A stretch of 64,000 nt of DNA from Macropodus opercularis (GCA_030770545.1 CM061097.1:5580501-5644500); one strand, 5' to 3'; counted from the first letter of the stretch, positions 1-12,329 are shown. A program made the numbers and translations. The notes: a model not told the origin generated them from the letters alone.

Positions 1-3000
1 TACCTTTTCATTACTGCAGCGAAGAGATATTTTATGAATGAACACCAGAACTAGGGCAGGAATATATCAAAGTGACAGACATAACGGCTGTCTGTACTGA
101 GCTGAAAGGATTTTTCATTCAGCCAGTCATTCTTAAAGCAGTTACAGGTGCATAATGACAGGTGGTTAGGTTTGATTTGCTGTGTTAATACTATATTTCC
201 TCTGCAGGTTTTTGTAGGATCTAATGGTTTTGCCTCAGAGAAGAAAATTTAGCTGTTTGTCAGCTATGGAAATGTTTCAGTGACGTAAATCTATCTATCT
301 ATAACAATAACTACTTAAAAATTGTTATGTCATGCGTGTTTGCACTCATCCGTCTTTCTCTAGTTGACATCTGGACCTCGTCCTCCTCCATCTGCCACCA
401 GACCATTACTTAGCCTGTGCATCTGGATAACATTACCAGTGGCATTTACTTGACAAAGGCTTGTTACTCTGAGCTTAGGCAAATGCCAAATGCACACAGG
501 TTGTGTCACAGACCATCCAGTAACAGTCAGGCTAAACCTACAGAACCAGGACTGTAGAAAATACACAGTCTTTAGCCAGGAACCGCTAATGCAGCAACAC
601 ACATCTGACATTAACACATTTATCTTAAAAATACATAATTTATATTGATTCTCATTGCTTGTGAACATGTATCTGTATAGCTGTTAGATGCAGAATGTTT
701 AAATGTGTGTGTGTGTGTGAGTGTAGGATTTACTTTGTCCTTCGATCTCCATGAGTCACACGACTGAAACCCTGCTTTGAAGCCTCTGGAGTTTCCTCTT
801 TCCACAAGACAGGGTTATATTTAAATACTTGCCACGCTTCACAGATCCTTTCAAAAAGGTTTGCTGTCCACCAACACTGCTCAGTGTATGAAACGTGTGA
901 CTATAATGCTTAAATCATAAGGTAATGGACTAATGGGAGGAGGAACCTTTATACGTATATATGATTTCTTCGTTTGCAAACTGAAGTGCGTTCAAAGTTT
1001 GCTTTCGTCCAGAGTTTCATATTAGTCCGATTAACAGGTTTGCAATCGGACCATATTGCAGAGATTTTTTATCAAGCATCGTCTTTGATCTTCGAAGTGA
1101 CAGCTTTAGTTGTAACAAATTAAATGTGAGCATGTATCTCAGCTCAAACAAGTCGAAACTTTGTAAAAGGGAGTTTGAACTTACCATAAGGCACCCTTTC
1201 ATTTTCTGGTATGGGTGGAATGCAGTTTCAACTTTGTTGCAGCAAAACCAAATGACAAGCTAACACAATAATTATCTCCCAACCCAGCTCATTTCAGAGA
1301 TCATCTGCAAAAAGACTGACTGAATGTTATAATGAGAGGACGGGGAAGTTGATGCTGCAGGACTTTTTGGACTAGCTTTCCTTCCCACAGGAATTGCAAC
1401 CATGAACCTAAAATACACGGATGAGAAGAGGCAGATTTGAACGTTCACGAATTAAGCTAAGATTTATTTTAGCCGTTTTTATATTGTTTATGTGAGGGTC
1501 AGCACTTAAGGAAACATCTTTATAATTACAGGACGAGAGATTTTATGTAGATTAAGGAGTACACGCAGGATACACAGCTTACACTAACCTGTCCTAGTGC
1601 TTTTACTTGCTCAGTGTCTTCAGTCTTATCTTTGCCCTCTATCAGAAGGCTGCCCACACTCAGCCATGTGATGTTTTTACTGTATTAAATAAGGCAGCAG
1701 GTCATAGCCCCATTTCGGGGAAGTCACATTGTACACTGACATTATGGTGGAGGGTGTGTTAGAGGAGACGCAGCACAGCCTGAACAAAAACCTCTGGCAG
1801 TCACATGCAACGATTCGCCTCTCACTACTCGCGTCATTGCGACAATCACACAGAAATGTGACGTAGACTGTCTGCAGCGGTTCATGTCAGTTCACTCTAA
1901 CCAAGTTATCAGGACACGTGTTTAGAGCCTGAATGGAGAAAAGCTCCACGCATTTATCCAGTGACGACATGCATTTAATGAAACCTGAAGTGCACGCAGT
2001 TCAGTTATGACGGAACCTCTGTGAACGTTCAATGCACCCAAACGAATGCAGCTCAGGACTCACAAATGTTATAACATTTCCTTTGTGGATGTCTAGTTTG
2101 ATTTTCAGCGTCTTAAATGCTTGTGTTCTTTTTTTACTTTTTCTTTGGCGCCCACTTGCCAGAACCCTTTCATCCATAAATAACCCAAAAGTTATTGTAT
2201 CTACCCACATGATTCTATTTTCAGCCAGGAGGAAAAAAGACCTTTTAAGAGGCGATTGTAGAAAAAGTAGGAATCAGACAAAGGAGCATAAATGTCACAC
2301 TACTGAGCCAGTGTGCGACTTATTCTCAACACCTTATGTATTAAAGCACTGGGGAGCCAACCAGACGCGCTGAGAAGCACCTTCCTGCACAATTGCACTT
2401 CTTTTGCTCAGCGAGACAACAACACAGTATTTGCCTACGTTTTCACTGGCAAACTTTGCAAGTTTAACTGCATTGCTCGTCTCTAACATGGCTACAGCAG
2501 AGAATGGACAAAGCTACAGTCATCTCAGCTACCTCTACAGCCCATCTGTTTTTGTGCACACAGTGGGAGGAGGAGCACTGACATTTGAAATGCAAAAGCC
2601 TTCTAATCCCCCAAGTGCATCCCATGAGTGCACATATCAAAACTAGTTTTTTTTTTCTTTCTCAGAATGTGCCTACTATCACTTTTAATGTCGAACTGAC
2701 TCACCCTTCTGCCTGCAGAAAACTCCGATAGAGGCTGAGGTATAAGGATCCCCTTTGTCACTCCAGCTTAGATTCATCCAGAGAAGAGCCCGCACGCACA
2801 GCTGCTCCTGCCGTCGACGTGACAAAGGGTCGGGTTTGTGTGAGCGATACTGAAAACCAGCAGTGCTCAAAAGTGAACTTTCTGATCTCTGGAAGGAACT
2901 CTGGCTATTTCATCCAGGTCTAATGTTCACAGAGGTGTAAATGGTTTTCGTGAAGGTCAGTAAAGGTGATCCGGGAACATTTGCAGAATCCTGACCCGAA

Positions 3001-4300
3001 TCTAATGCTGCTGCGACTGTATTGTATTAACACTTTTTTCCACACATATGACCTCAGAGAAACTTCTACCACTCCTCTCTCCTGTTCCAGCACCGTGTTA
3101 TTATTTTGGTTCAGTGCACAGCGTCAGATGGAGATGCCACTCATGCTCAGATGTTGGGACCAGCGGTACAAATGCCTTTAAAAGCCAGAAAACTTCACAT
3201 CAATAACAGAGTCTATTTCTGTCTGACTAAAGCATCCATTCCAGGGGCCATTACTGTCAAAACAGACGCACTCAGACCTAGAGGTGTCGTCATGAATAAT
3301 TCCTGCTCCCTTCTCTTGTAGGCTACTTCCTGTTCTGCTCCTGTCTGTGTGGGTATGCTTATGCATGAGGCATTCATTATTGAACTCTGAAGAGCACAAG
3401 ATATTCTGAGTGAACATCTAAAGCGATGACTCAAACATGTTCAAGTCCCATCATTACATAAACATGGAACGTGAAGAGGTGATGAGCAGACAGCCGGATC
3501 ACATCCCCAAACTTCAAGTGCGGCCAGAGGCACGAGTTACAGGACACAAGCGAGAACCCATGCAGACGTCTTTTACGCAGCCTACGCTGATTTCCAGCTC
3601 TCAGCAACGTGGAAAGTGGTTGCTTGTTTCCATGGTGACAGCCAGTGAATGGGAAAGGATGTCCAAGAATGATTGTAGTCACTTCGCCTCTAAAGCGCTG
3701 ATGTAACGGCTGACATAGCACAGCCGAGTGTGTCATTTTATTGGTCTCCCTGCCTCCAAGCTGCGCTTCACTCTGCGACTGAATACACGTTCGCGTTCCC
3801 TATCCAGCCTGTGTGTTTGCCTGCACATCTGGTTATCTGTGGCCGTTGTTTGTACGGGACGTAATGTGTGCCAGAGCGAGGGTGCGCTTGTGTGAAACAA
3901 GGTCAGTCACATTGCTCAGTCAGTCGTCGTTGCCATCCACCGTGGGGCATGACCCACAGTGTAAACAACTTCACTGTAAACATGAACCTCTATCATGAGG
4001 TCATCATGCTGTAAATGCTAATTTCGTGTTGCAAGCACAAGCTTAATGATAACACGTGAGGCTTGAAGGCGCTTCCGTTCGGATTCTTGGACCGATATGA
4101 GCGTAATTAGGTTTAATCTAATCTCATGACAGATGCGGTTTGTTCACATAACCGCTGCTTTAAAGACACACAGGTCATTTTCTTTTTCTTGCAACAAATC
4201 ACAAATCTGAACAGTGAAAGTCTAGTATCATCTGTGGGAGACACTGTGTTATGGAAAACATCAATAAGCAGGACAAGTACTCAAGACTATTTTTTTCTTT
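1..4300. other. Intergenic region left of plk2, no gene recognised
   Basis: I found no reading frame resembling a known protein and no convincing set of spliced exons on either strand. The open frames are short (about 113 codons at most) and have no family resemblance. The only visible structure is a short GT microsatellite near 705-722 and AT-rich stretches. It could hold distal regulatory DNA or untranslated sequence of a neighbouring gene, but nothing in the sequence supports either. Confidence 0.6.
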
Positions 4301-4314
4301 TTTACAAAATGCTG

Positions 4315-4320
4315 TTTATT
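4315..4320 (-). terminator. plk2: plk2 poly(A) signal AATAAA
   Basis: A canonical AATAAA on the minus strand, about 775 nt past the plk2 stop codon and directly after the overlapping ATTTA repeats. It is the first such hexamer downstream of the coding sequence. Confidence 0.7.
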
Positions 4321-4322
4321 AT

Positions 4323-4335
4323 TAAATAAATAAAT
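4323..4335 (-). promoter_or_regulatory. plk2: AU-rich element with three overlapping ATTTA pentamers
   Basis: On the minus strand the sequence reads ATTTATTTATTTA, three overlapping AUUUA pentamers, which is a class II AU-rich element when transcribed. It lies in the last few bases of the plk2 3' UTR, just before the poly(A) signal. Elements of this type recruit decay factors such as TTP and stabilisers such as HuR. That role is inferred from the motif. Confidence 0.6.
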
Positions 4336-5092
4336 ACTGCACTTTTTCCACACAATAAGTTATTTAGGACGCTTTCTACCAAGGTGATAATGGCTCTTAA
4401 AGGATCCCTTCAGGATCTCTAGTACGTTTTTTTAATGTCATTCTCTCCCCTTTCTCCTCCCTCACATCACCCCTCTGAAGCCCAGCTTGATGTGCTGAGC
4501 CCATCTGTCACTAAGGAGAACAAATCACAGTTTAAGAAGTTAGTGTGATATTACACCCCTCCCACTCTCTCACACACACACTCATACATATAAACAGCGT
4601 ATTTGTGTAGCATCCACGTCAATTCATGTCACTGACATACACTGTACATCATTTACAATGTTCCACAGTTCACCGACTGCCTCTCTAAACAGATTCCACT
4701 GCACTGTACACATTTAAGCTGGTGCCAGCCCAGCCTTGGCTTTTACTTCCCACACATAACCCCCCCCCACACCTCCAACAGCTGGGGTTTCTCATTCGTA
4801 CCAATATCCTCAGCCCTTCCTCTCCTTCAGCCATCCACATACAAATCAGCCCTTTTCATCACCTACAGTCATTGTGCTACATTTCATTCTCTCCCTCTGT
4901 TTCAGCCTCTGTGTATATACTCTGCACCTCTGCTGAGTCATGAAGGTGCAACAGTGCAGGAATTTTAATTCACTTTGCACACATGCGTCCTTGGGCCACA
5001 CGGATCCTTTCTGAATGTTCCACTGCAGCATTGCAGAAGCACGATCCACTGGTTCGTTGGTTCAGCGCTGTTCAAAACGCGCTCAGGTGGGT

Positions 5093-8000
5093 TTAGCTGC
5101 ATCTCTGCAGAAGCATGTTGAGCGAGTACACCATGCGCTCGCGCAGGTCGGCGGGACAGCCCGACTTCAGCAGCGAGCTCAGTTTGAAGGTTTTGGAGAC
5201 GCGGTCCTCATTGATATATGTGAGCAAGTACTCATCCCTCTGGCAACACAGGATGATCTTGGTGTGGTCATGGTAAAAGTTGACCTTTGGAAATTAAGGA
5301 AAAGGGCAAATCATTTATTAGTTTATTTTCCATTTTTCACATAATGCCAATATGTCCTCAAACATGTCTGAGCACACCCAGCAAATTTCCTTTGATAGTA
5401 AATACCTGAAAAGTGCCATCATTAAAGAGCATCATGAGGGCGCGGTCTGACTTGAGCCACTGCAGCAGGTAGAGTCTGGGCATGTGTGCATCTGTCATGC
5501 TGCCCAAGTCCCCGCCCTAAGACAGCAAGAGTAACATGAGGATTAGACTCGTTTCCACTTGTAGGATATGTTTCTAATGCTTTAGGGGGGTTGAAAGACA
5601 AAGGGAAGGAAGATTTATATGACAGGAATGAATAGAGGAGTGGCCTGAATGCACATATTCACTTACATCCATGAGGTTCTCCTCCATGTAGTGAGAGAAG
5701 TACTTGAGCACAGTTACTTGACCCACAAAGTGCTGAGGAACCTCACATGTGGGGAAGACAGAGCACTGACCCAACTCTGCATAATAATGGATGGTCCTAC
5801 ACAGAAGAAGATTAAAGAGTTAAACGCTTGGCAACAATAAAACAGATCAAACACAAGATAATAGCGTGAAGCTTAAGAAGTCACACCAAGTTATTAATTA
5901 AATCCCAACCACTAACAGGTTATGCTGGATAAGTCTGTGCAGCACAGCAAGCTTAAACAAGCCTTGTCCATTATACTAAACTTTATGACTAAGAACTTTT
6001 CAAATAAAGGTGGAGCGCTGCATGGAAGGATGCATACTTTCTATCTGGCAAGAGGCTCATGTGGGTGCCATTGTTGAAGAGAACTCCCACGGTGTGATCA
6101 GACAACTGGTAGCCAAAGCCGTACTTGTTGGAGTAGTCCACCCATTTAGTCACCCACTGAAGGCTGCAGCTGTTTGAGTCCTGAGGAATGTCGTTCGCTG
6201 CAGGGTGAGAACACAAAGCAAGGATTAGAATACGATTACGTGAAAGATCTTAAGAAGTGACAAACTTGAATGCAGATTGAAGTACAGTCCCAGATTAAAA
6301 TAGAGCTACAGCACAGTCCTCTTGGTTTATCTAATCCAGTGCTGAGACTCAACTATGAACAGAGTTCAAACCAACAGCCAATGGAACACAATGTACTTTT
6401 CATTTGGTCTTTGATCCACACATTTCAAGGTCATATACAAATAAGGGGCTTTAGCTGCATCACTAGAGACGTGCACAGTTGATGGTTTGGTAATGATTTC
6501 ACTGGGGTAACTCACCTTTAGGCATGTTCTCCAGACATCCCCTCAACACAGTAGCAACGGTCTCGGCCACGCTCCCCGTAGTGTTGTCTTCCAGACCTTC
6601 AGACGCAACGACAGGGGGTCATTTAGCTTGATGTCACACCGCCGCAGTGCAAGAAATGACTATGCACCCTGTCGTTCACGCACTAATTTGATTCATGTCT
6701 GCGTAATTCAGTCACGCATTAAAACAGAGCATTATATTAGACCTCTAGTGTCTGTGTGTGCATGTGCTAATAGACTTACATTCACTGCTGCTGCTGCAGC
6801 TCCCCAGACTCCCCCTGACGATCAGACGGATGGTGTCTCGCATCGTCGGGGACTCACTCTCTGTTGCCGGGGCAACAGGGTTCTCTGCAGATGGCGGAAG
6901 TGGACTTCCATTCTGAGGTGGGAATGAGTGACGACAGAGCTTAGAATGTGCGAATTTAGATCATCTCTTCCTACTATGACTCAGCGGTCACCCACAGATG
7001 TAAAGTGGTTGGCTTAAAGGTTGAAAATAAGTGCTTTCAGTAAGTTCTGAAACTCTGCTTGTTTTAAACTTTCGCACAGCATCACAATGAGTCATTGGAT
7101 TCTCCTCTACACGATATCTAAAAGCGACCCGTTTATTTAATGGCTGTATGAATAATGTTTTCTGAATCATCATCATCACATACACTGTGGTAAATATCCT
7201 GTTTTCCCTCTTACCTCAGGAATCTTTTGTTGTTGGCTAATAACAGTTCTCTCCAGGTCGTGCTGCAGTTTGTAGATCTCCTCTTCCTCTTTGGTTAACT
7301 TATCTATAGTAGACAAAGACGGCACACAAACATCAGAGTATGAACCTTTACAATGCACATCTAAATATAAATGTGACATGTTACTGCAGATATTATTCTA
7401 CAAAGCATACAACACAATGGCTTAGATAATACTCACTCAGAGTCTCGTAGTATTTGACCTTGTCTCTCTTCCCACCAAACAGCGCAGCGGCAGCTTTCTT
7501 GAAGAAGCTCTTGGCGGGACTGGAGACATGGAAATCTGGTGCTGAATGACAGCAGCTAGCCGGCAGACGCTCTGGACTGAAGCCCTGCGGTGCACAAAAC
7601 TGGGTCAGTTTATGGTGGGAAGGGGGTGACTGTCAAACGCCTACTCAGTGACATTTAGAGGGACGCACAGAAAGTGAGAGGAACTGACAGAGAGGGAGAC
7701 AGATGAGAATAGTGTCTTACCTGTGTGAAGAAATCGTGTCTCAGTATGTGGTCCAGGTCGGGTCGGTCCTCTGGAATCTTGGCTAGCAGGCTGGCAATTA
7801 GCTGCTTAGCCTGTGGCGACAGGGAGGAGGGCAGGGAGTAACGTGCCTCTCGAATACATCGGTACGTCTCCTTCAGGTTGGTGGTTTCGAATGGTGGTCG
7901 GCCCAACAGCATGGTGTACCTGCAGCAGTAGAGGTCAGACATGAGCTGATGACGCCACATAAGTTCACTTTGTCACACAAGTCTTAAGACAAACTGATGT

Positions 8001-9360
8001 TTGTTAATTAATGAATGCGTTTTTTGATACTCACATTACACAGCCCAGGGCCCACACGTCGGATTCACAGCCATGACCCTGCTTGTTGAGCACCTCGGGG
8101 GACAGGTAGTTGGGAGTCCCGCAGATCGTCTTCCTCCGATTTCCTGCTGGCTCCAACTTGGCAGCGAGACCAAAGTCACCGACCTTCAGCTCCATCGACT
8201 CACTCACAAAAAAATTACCTGTGGGGATGAAGGGAGCAAGATGATGAGCATATGAAATTCAAGCCAGGATCAAAGACTGTCTTGAAGAAAAACAAGGAAA
8301 GGAAAGAGCTAGTGTCAGGAATCAAGTCCTCGGAGCGTAATGTGCATCTTTATAAACGTGCACAAAGCAATGTAGCGTGTCACTGCCGAGCTTACCAAGC
8401 TTAAGGTCTCTGTGAAGGATTTCTTGTTCATGCAGGTATTTCAATCCAGCAACGATCTGTCTTAGATAGTAACGCACCTCTGGCTCTGTGAGCACTTTAC
8501 GAGCCTTCAGAATATGGGCTAAAGACTGTAAAAACACAACACAGAGAAACAAATGTTTACACAGCTGCTTCTTCTACGCTTTCATGAATAAAGTCCTATT
8601 CGATTTGAGGACTTTCTTTAATTCTATAAGCCTATGTGGTTATACAGGTTTGCCTCCTTTGTGATATCAGCAAAGTGCTGCCTCACCAAGGTGCAATGCT
8701 GTGAAACTGCTGACTGGAATAATTAATGACTGGATCAAAAGCAGAGCAGACACACTTACTTTTCTACTACAGTATTCCAGCAGGATGTAGATGTTCTCCT
8801 TGTCTTCAAAGTGGTGATAAAAGTGCACTATGTGTCTATGGTGCAACACTCGGTGCAGGTCGATTTCTCTGTCAATCTAATAAGCAGAGAGACATAATTG
8901 TAACAATGGTAATTGCAGGCAACGTCGTGACATCTGTCGTCCAGTGACACCAGTGCACTGCAGCCCGGAGCCGCTTACCTTCTCACGCTGGTGAGGTTTG
9001 GAGACGCGCGCATGTGGGATGATTTTGGCTGCGTAAACTTTGCCGGTGGAGAGGTCTGTCATCTCGTAGCACTTCGCAAAGCCTCCCTGGAAAGAGGAAA
9101 AACACGGTTAACGCGCTGCGTCTTCGGCTTAGGGTAAATCCAGTGCGTCTCTCAGATTCTGGGCTTTGCGCTACCTTTCCCAAAACTTTTCCACGGCAGT
9201 AGCACTTGCCCGTGACAGGGTCAGTGACGATCCTGGCCATCTCTGAAGGCGCGCTGCGCTCATCCAACCTCTTCCGACGAGGCTCACAGGACCTCTGCGT
9301 CGCCTCACACATCTCGCTGCTGTTCGACTGTTGCGGGCCGATATTTCTGAGTACTTCCAT
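5093..9360 (-). CDS. plk2: Polo-like kinase 2 (serine/threonine kinase)
   Basis: Fourteen coding exons (minus, 5' to 3'): 9175-9360, 8979-9086, 8760-8876, 8396-8525, 8035-8218, 7721-7919, 7437-7584, 7215-7303, 6780-6912, 6516-6596, 6038-6197, 5667-5796, 5406-5516, 5093-5284. All junctions are GT-AG and phases close to 655 aa (human PLK2 is 685). The kinase domain spans about residues 57-308: glycine loop at the exon 1/2 junction, ATP lysine K83, catalytic HRD aspartate D177, DFG aspartate D195 and activation-loop T211 in KTICGTPNY. Polo box 1 starts near residue 470 (W477 in WVTKWVDYS); polo box 2 spans about 568-643 and keeps the phosphopeptide pincer H599/K601 in DHTK. FFKKAAAALFGG and the closing NMLLQRCS are PLK2-like. 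The amino terminus is shorter than in human and lacks the histidine run. The start ATG at 9360 has an AACAAATGG context. PLK2 is an activity- and stress-induced kinase acting at centrioles and synapses. Which teleost copy (2a or 2b) this is cannot be told. Confidence 0.96.
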
Positions 9361-9480
9361 TTGTTGCGTTTTCTCGTCTCTTACCCAGGAATGAAGCCCG
9401 AAGACCGAGCCAGTGAGCCTTTATACCCTCCTAACCCCGCCCACCGTCTGCCCCCCTCGCTCTGACGTCAGTGAAATAGG
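9361..9480 (-). promoter_or_regulatory. plk2: plk2 core promoter: TATA box, GC box and CRE
   Basis: On the minus strand a TATAAAGG lies at 9419-9426, about 60 bp upstream of the plk2 ATG, predicting transcription start near 9390-9396 and a 5' UTR of only about 30-35 nt. Upstream are a GC box (CCCCGCCC, plus-strand reading, near 9434-9441) and a perfect palindromic cAMP response element TGACGTCA at 9463-9470, about 37 bp from the TATA box. A weaker half-CRE (TTACGTC) is at 9581-9587. Plk2 is known in mammals as an immediate-early, CREB-responsive gene, so this layout fits its expected regulation. Confidence 0.8.
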
Positions 9481-10180
9481 AGCATGAGGTCGGCCTGCTA
9501 TCGATTACCCTGCGCGTTCATTGGCGCTGATGATTCTGACACGGTCATGACATGAAAGGGAATAAAACGGCGCGTGGCGTTTACGTCGGACATCATTCTG
9601 GGATTTGCACCATTATTCGCGTCACCAGTCGCTTTCCACAATAGTAATCAGACAGGCTCTGTAGTTGACCTGTTTGGTTCATCCAACCAGGGCAGGTGAA
9701 TGCGCCTCTGGCATTTTAGTGCGAAATATAATTGACCATGTCATTTAATGTATACAATGTTCACTATGCAGGAATCACAGGCTTTCTGCATTCTGCTCAA
9801 GTTCCCCTTATCCCACTGTGTTTCAGCAAACTCTTCGGTTGGCTCGTTGGAGCAATAGCACCCTCATCTGGAGAGTTTAGGTACAGAGCAGGTCCCAGAG
9901 CTGCTCTACCAACGTTACTTCATCCACTACAGTGAATACTGTGCTGCACTGTACACACATGGTTTGAGAAGAAAGGCTGCACTGGTCGCAGATTTATATT
10001 GTGCACTGAAGCTGCTAAAGTACAGATAGGAAAGTATCACAGAGCCCAGTTCTCTGCTCAGTTAGTAGTTTCTTTACTAAATAAAAATACACTTTTAGCG
10101 CAACAACAAATCTAAACTCTTAATAAACTGTTTAGAATCTTAATAAGAACTCAAAGCTAAACAACTGGCACATGTCTAAT
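9481..10180. other. Intergenic DNA between the methyltransferase 3' end and the plk2 promoter
   Basis: The first 150 bp or so are probably distal plk2 promoter (they contain a half-CRE). The rest is AT-rich with no supported coding frame, RNA gene or repeat. The two flanking genes are in tandem on the minus strand. Confidence 0.5.
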
Positions 10181-10186
10181 TTTATT
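10181..10186 (-). terminator. Candidate poly(A) signal for the FAM173-family gene
   Basis: The first AATAAA on the minus strand downstream of the stop codon at 10730-10732, giving a 3' UTR of about 545 nt. This is a motif match only. Confidence 0.5.
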
Positions 10187-10647
10187 CTCTAAGTCATAGA
10201 AAGAAGACTAAAATTACCATCTCTCCACCCAGTTACCATCTCAAGTGACACAGACCGTTATAAAACAACGGAGGTGGCCGCGCTTAACGCAGCACACTGA
10301 TCTCAGAGTGGCCTTGAGCTGGACACAGGCATTCATTTTCTTTTGAACAAACAAAAATGATCAAGTTACATTAATTGCACTACATTTTCACAAAATCAAA
10401 GTGGGTTTTAAAAGGTGATGTATCAAGTCAAGACGGACAGCACAGAGGTTTGGTTCATTCTGGCACCATTCTTCCACCAATCACCTATAGAAGCTACGTG
10501 TGCAGCGTGAGACGCTGAAATAACTTCATCAATCAAAGATCTTTGAAATGCTTCAGAGTCAGCAAGTGATTATAACCTATACCAGTAATGTCCCCAGTGG
10601 TCGAATGATTCAATTGTCACATTTTAGAACATTTGTTCTATAAGTAT

Positions 10648-10673
10648 TAGTAGTAGTAGTAGTAGTAGTAGTA
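10648..10673. repeat. (TAG)n microsatellite
   Basis: About eight to nine perfect TAG units on the plus strand (CTA on the transcribed strand), inside the predicted 3' UTR of the FAM173-family gene, 57 bp past its stop codon. Confidence 0.9.
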
Positions 10674-10729
10674 AGTACAGAGGAAGTTTGTGCTGCTGAG
10701 AACGTAGCAAATAACCCAAAGACTGTGAC

Positions 10730-12048
10730 TTAATATACGGCTGCGTTTTGCACACGTCTCACGTGTGATCGCACGGTGCTGATGTCATAAGCAAAAGTCT
10801 GGTCGAGACCGGAGCCGGCAGACGCCTGATGCGGCCAGTCAGGGAATGGAAAGCGACAGGCAATGACACGCGCGTCATCAGGAAGCTCTTTGAGCAGCTT
10901 CTCAGCAAGCACCCCCATCTGTAAATCAGTCAATTGATGTGATGAATCAGACTCAGCAATCAAAGGGGAAACGAGAGGAAAGACACAGCTGGGGGAAACT
11001 CACCACGCTTGGAGCGAGGAAGGCTGTCACATTGTTGTACGTAGACAAATCGGTCTATAAAAGGGCACATATGGGGTCATATAACAAACTGGATCAGGCC
11101 TGAAGAAACAAGCCTGTGTTGGGTTCATACCTTCCAGAAGTCCTTTTTGACAAAGGCCAGCTGGGTGGACGGGACCCCTGTCCAGCGGGCCCTGCTTCTG
11201 GCGTACGTCACTAAAATGGAGTTGATCTCAAAGCCTGTGCACTGGAAACCAGCAGACGAGGCAGCAAACACCTGCGAAGTCAAGCGGGATGACGTCAGAT
11301 CATTTGGTAGCCTGTGTCTGTTGTGACAGCGGCTGTTACAGGTTGCAGCTCACTAACCAGTCTTCCGTCACCTGATCCCAAATCTGCTAAGCGACCTGTC
11401 CGTCCCTCAAGCAGCTTCATAGCGTTCAGTGTCTGGTCTTTACTGGAGGGCAAATAGGGAACCTGGGCCACAGGACGGACAGACAGCAAGTCAACACATG
11501 CCAGATGGTGCCATTACTGTCATCATTAAAAACTTCCTCTCCATCCCGCTCGTGAAATGGACCTTGAACATGACTTTAGTTCGTTTCACAGAAATGAGTC
11601 ATCTTGACCATGATTCTTATTGAACTGACTTTTTGCTCAGAACAGTCTGGTCTGCTGGGCGCTGTGACGTTAGCCTTGGATCCGATCTCCCACTTACTGC
11701 ATAACGAATCTCTACAGACTCTCTCTCTGCTTCCAGCTGTGGCTCTAGTCAGTAATACTGTAAAACTCTACTTTCCTCGTGGTTTAGTCTGGTACTGTGA
11801 GATACGGGTGGATGGATAAACTAAGCACTCTGAAGATACGATAAGATAATCACAGAGGATGTCGCAGTACTTTCACGCACCTTTAAATTCCATGGGATTT
11901 TACGAAAGCCAGGCAAGACGAAAAGACTCCAGACTCCATACAAGCCGGTAAGCAGAGCGCCTGTGCAGGCCGAAAACACAGGGTGGGGTCTGCTGGTGGG
12001 AAGGACCCGGTCGTGGTCCTGCAGAATGACCTCGATAGCGTCCTCCAT
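10730..12048 (-). CDS. antkmt: FAM173-family mitochondrial protein-lysine methyltransferase (ANTKMT-like; ATPSCKMT is the alternative)
   Basis: Five exons (minus): 11881-12048, 11358-11462, 11131-11271, 11004-11054, 10730-10918. All introns are GT-AG and phase 0, giving 217 aa (human ANTKMT and ATPSCKMT are about 235). Residues about 28-48 form one hydrophobic segment (TGALLTGLYGVWSLFVLPGF), the membrane/mitochondrial anchor of the family. The SAM-binding motif I is DLGSGDGR in exon 2; GFEIN in exon 3 matches the family's GYELN motif II. PGFRKIP, VPYLPSS and FLAPSV resemble ANTKMT, whereas DDARVIACRFPFP, RSRARW and YDISTVR resemble ATPSCKMT. The symbol is therefore provisional. ANTKMT trimethylates the ADP/ATP translocase and ATPSCKMT the ATP synthase c subunit, both in mitochondria. 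The start at 12048 is chosen because the upstream frame has only a TTG and the ATG has G at -3 and +4. The gene is head-to-head with rab3c. Confidence 0.75.
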
Positions 12049-12064
12049 TACCAACGGTTGCCAT
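11900..12064 (-). other. Overlapping upstream ORF in the FAM173-family mRNA
   Basis: An ATG at 12062-12064, 16 nt upstream of the main start and in another frame, opens a 54-codon frame that overlaps exon 1 and stops at 11900-11902, just inside exon 1. Its context is weak (T at -3) while the main ATG is strong, so leaky scanning would allow the main protein. A possible splice acceptor (TTTTCCAG) near 12093-12100 suggests that the 5' UTR is itself spliced, leaving the uORF in the mRNA. Confidence 0.4.
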
Positions 12065-12246
12065 TAAAGCAAACACCAGGAGAGAGGCTGCACCCTGGAA
12101 AACGTTACATGTTCTAACTGCTTCCCATTTTATATCTGTGTTTATTAAAATGTCACATGGTTAAAAAATTACTGTGTGTTAATATTGCAAACAAACAAGT
12201 TGACAGCAGAATTAAAATGTCAGTTACAACCTTTTTTTGAATGGCA

Positions 12247-12272
12247 ATTATTATTATTATTATTATTATATT
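12247..12272. repeat. (ATT)n microsatellite
   Basis: About eight ATT units followed by an AT-rich TATATAA stretch, about 200 bp upstream of the FAM173-family start codon, probably in its first intron or promoter. Confidence 0.85.
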
Positions 12273-12329
12273 ATATAACGTGAAGGTTCAGCAGTTATAT
12301 TAGAAATTATGCCATTTAGCTCACTCCAG

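Larger units (their letters stand above)
4315..5092 (-). other. plk2: plk2 3' untranslated region
   Basis: This runs from the plk2 stop codon (5093-5095) to the first AATAAA on the minus strand. No earlier AATAAA is present, so the predicted 3' UTR is about 780 nt. It ends in an AU-rich element next to the poly(A) signal. Short UTRs with AU-rich elements are common in immediate-early mRNAs, which fits plk2 (serum-inducible kinase). The exact cleavage site is not visible. Confidence 0.7.
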
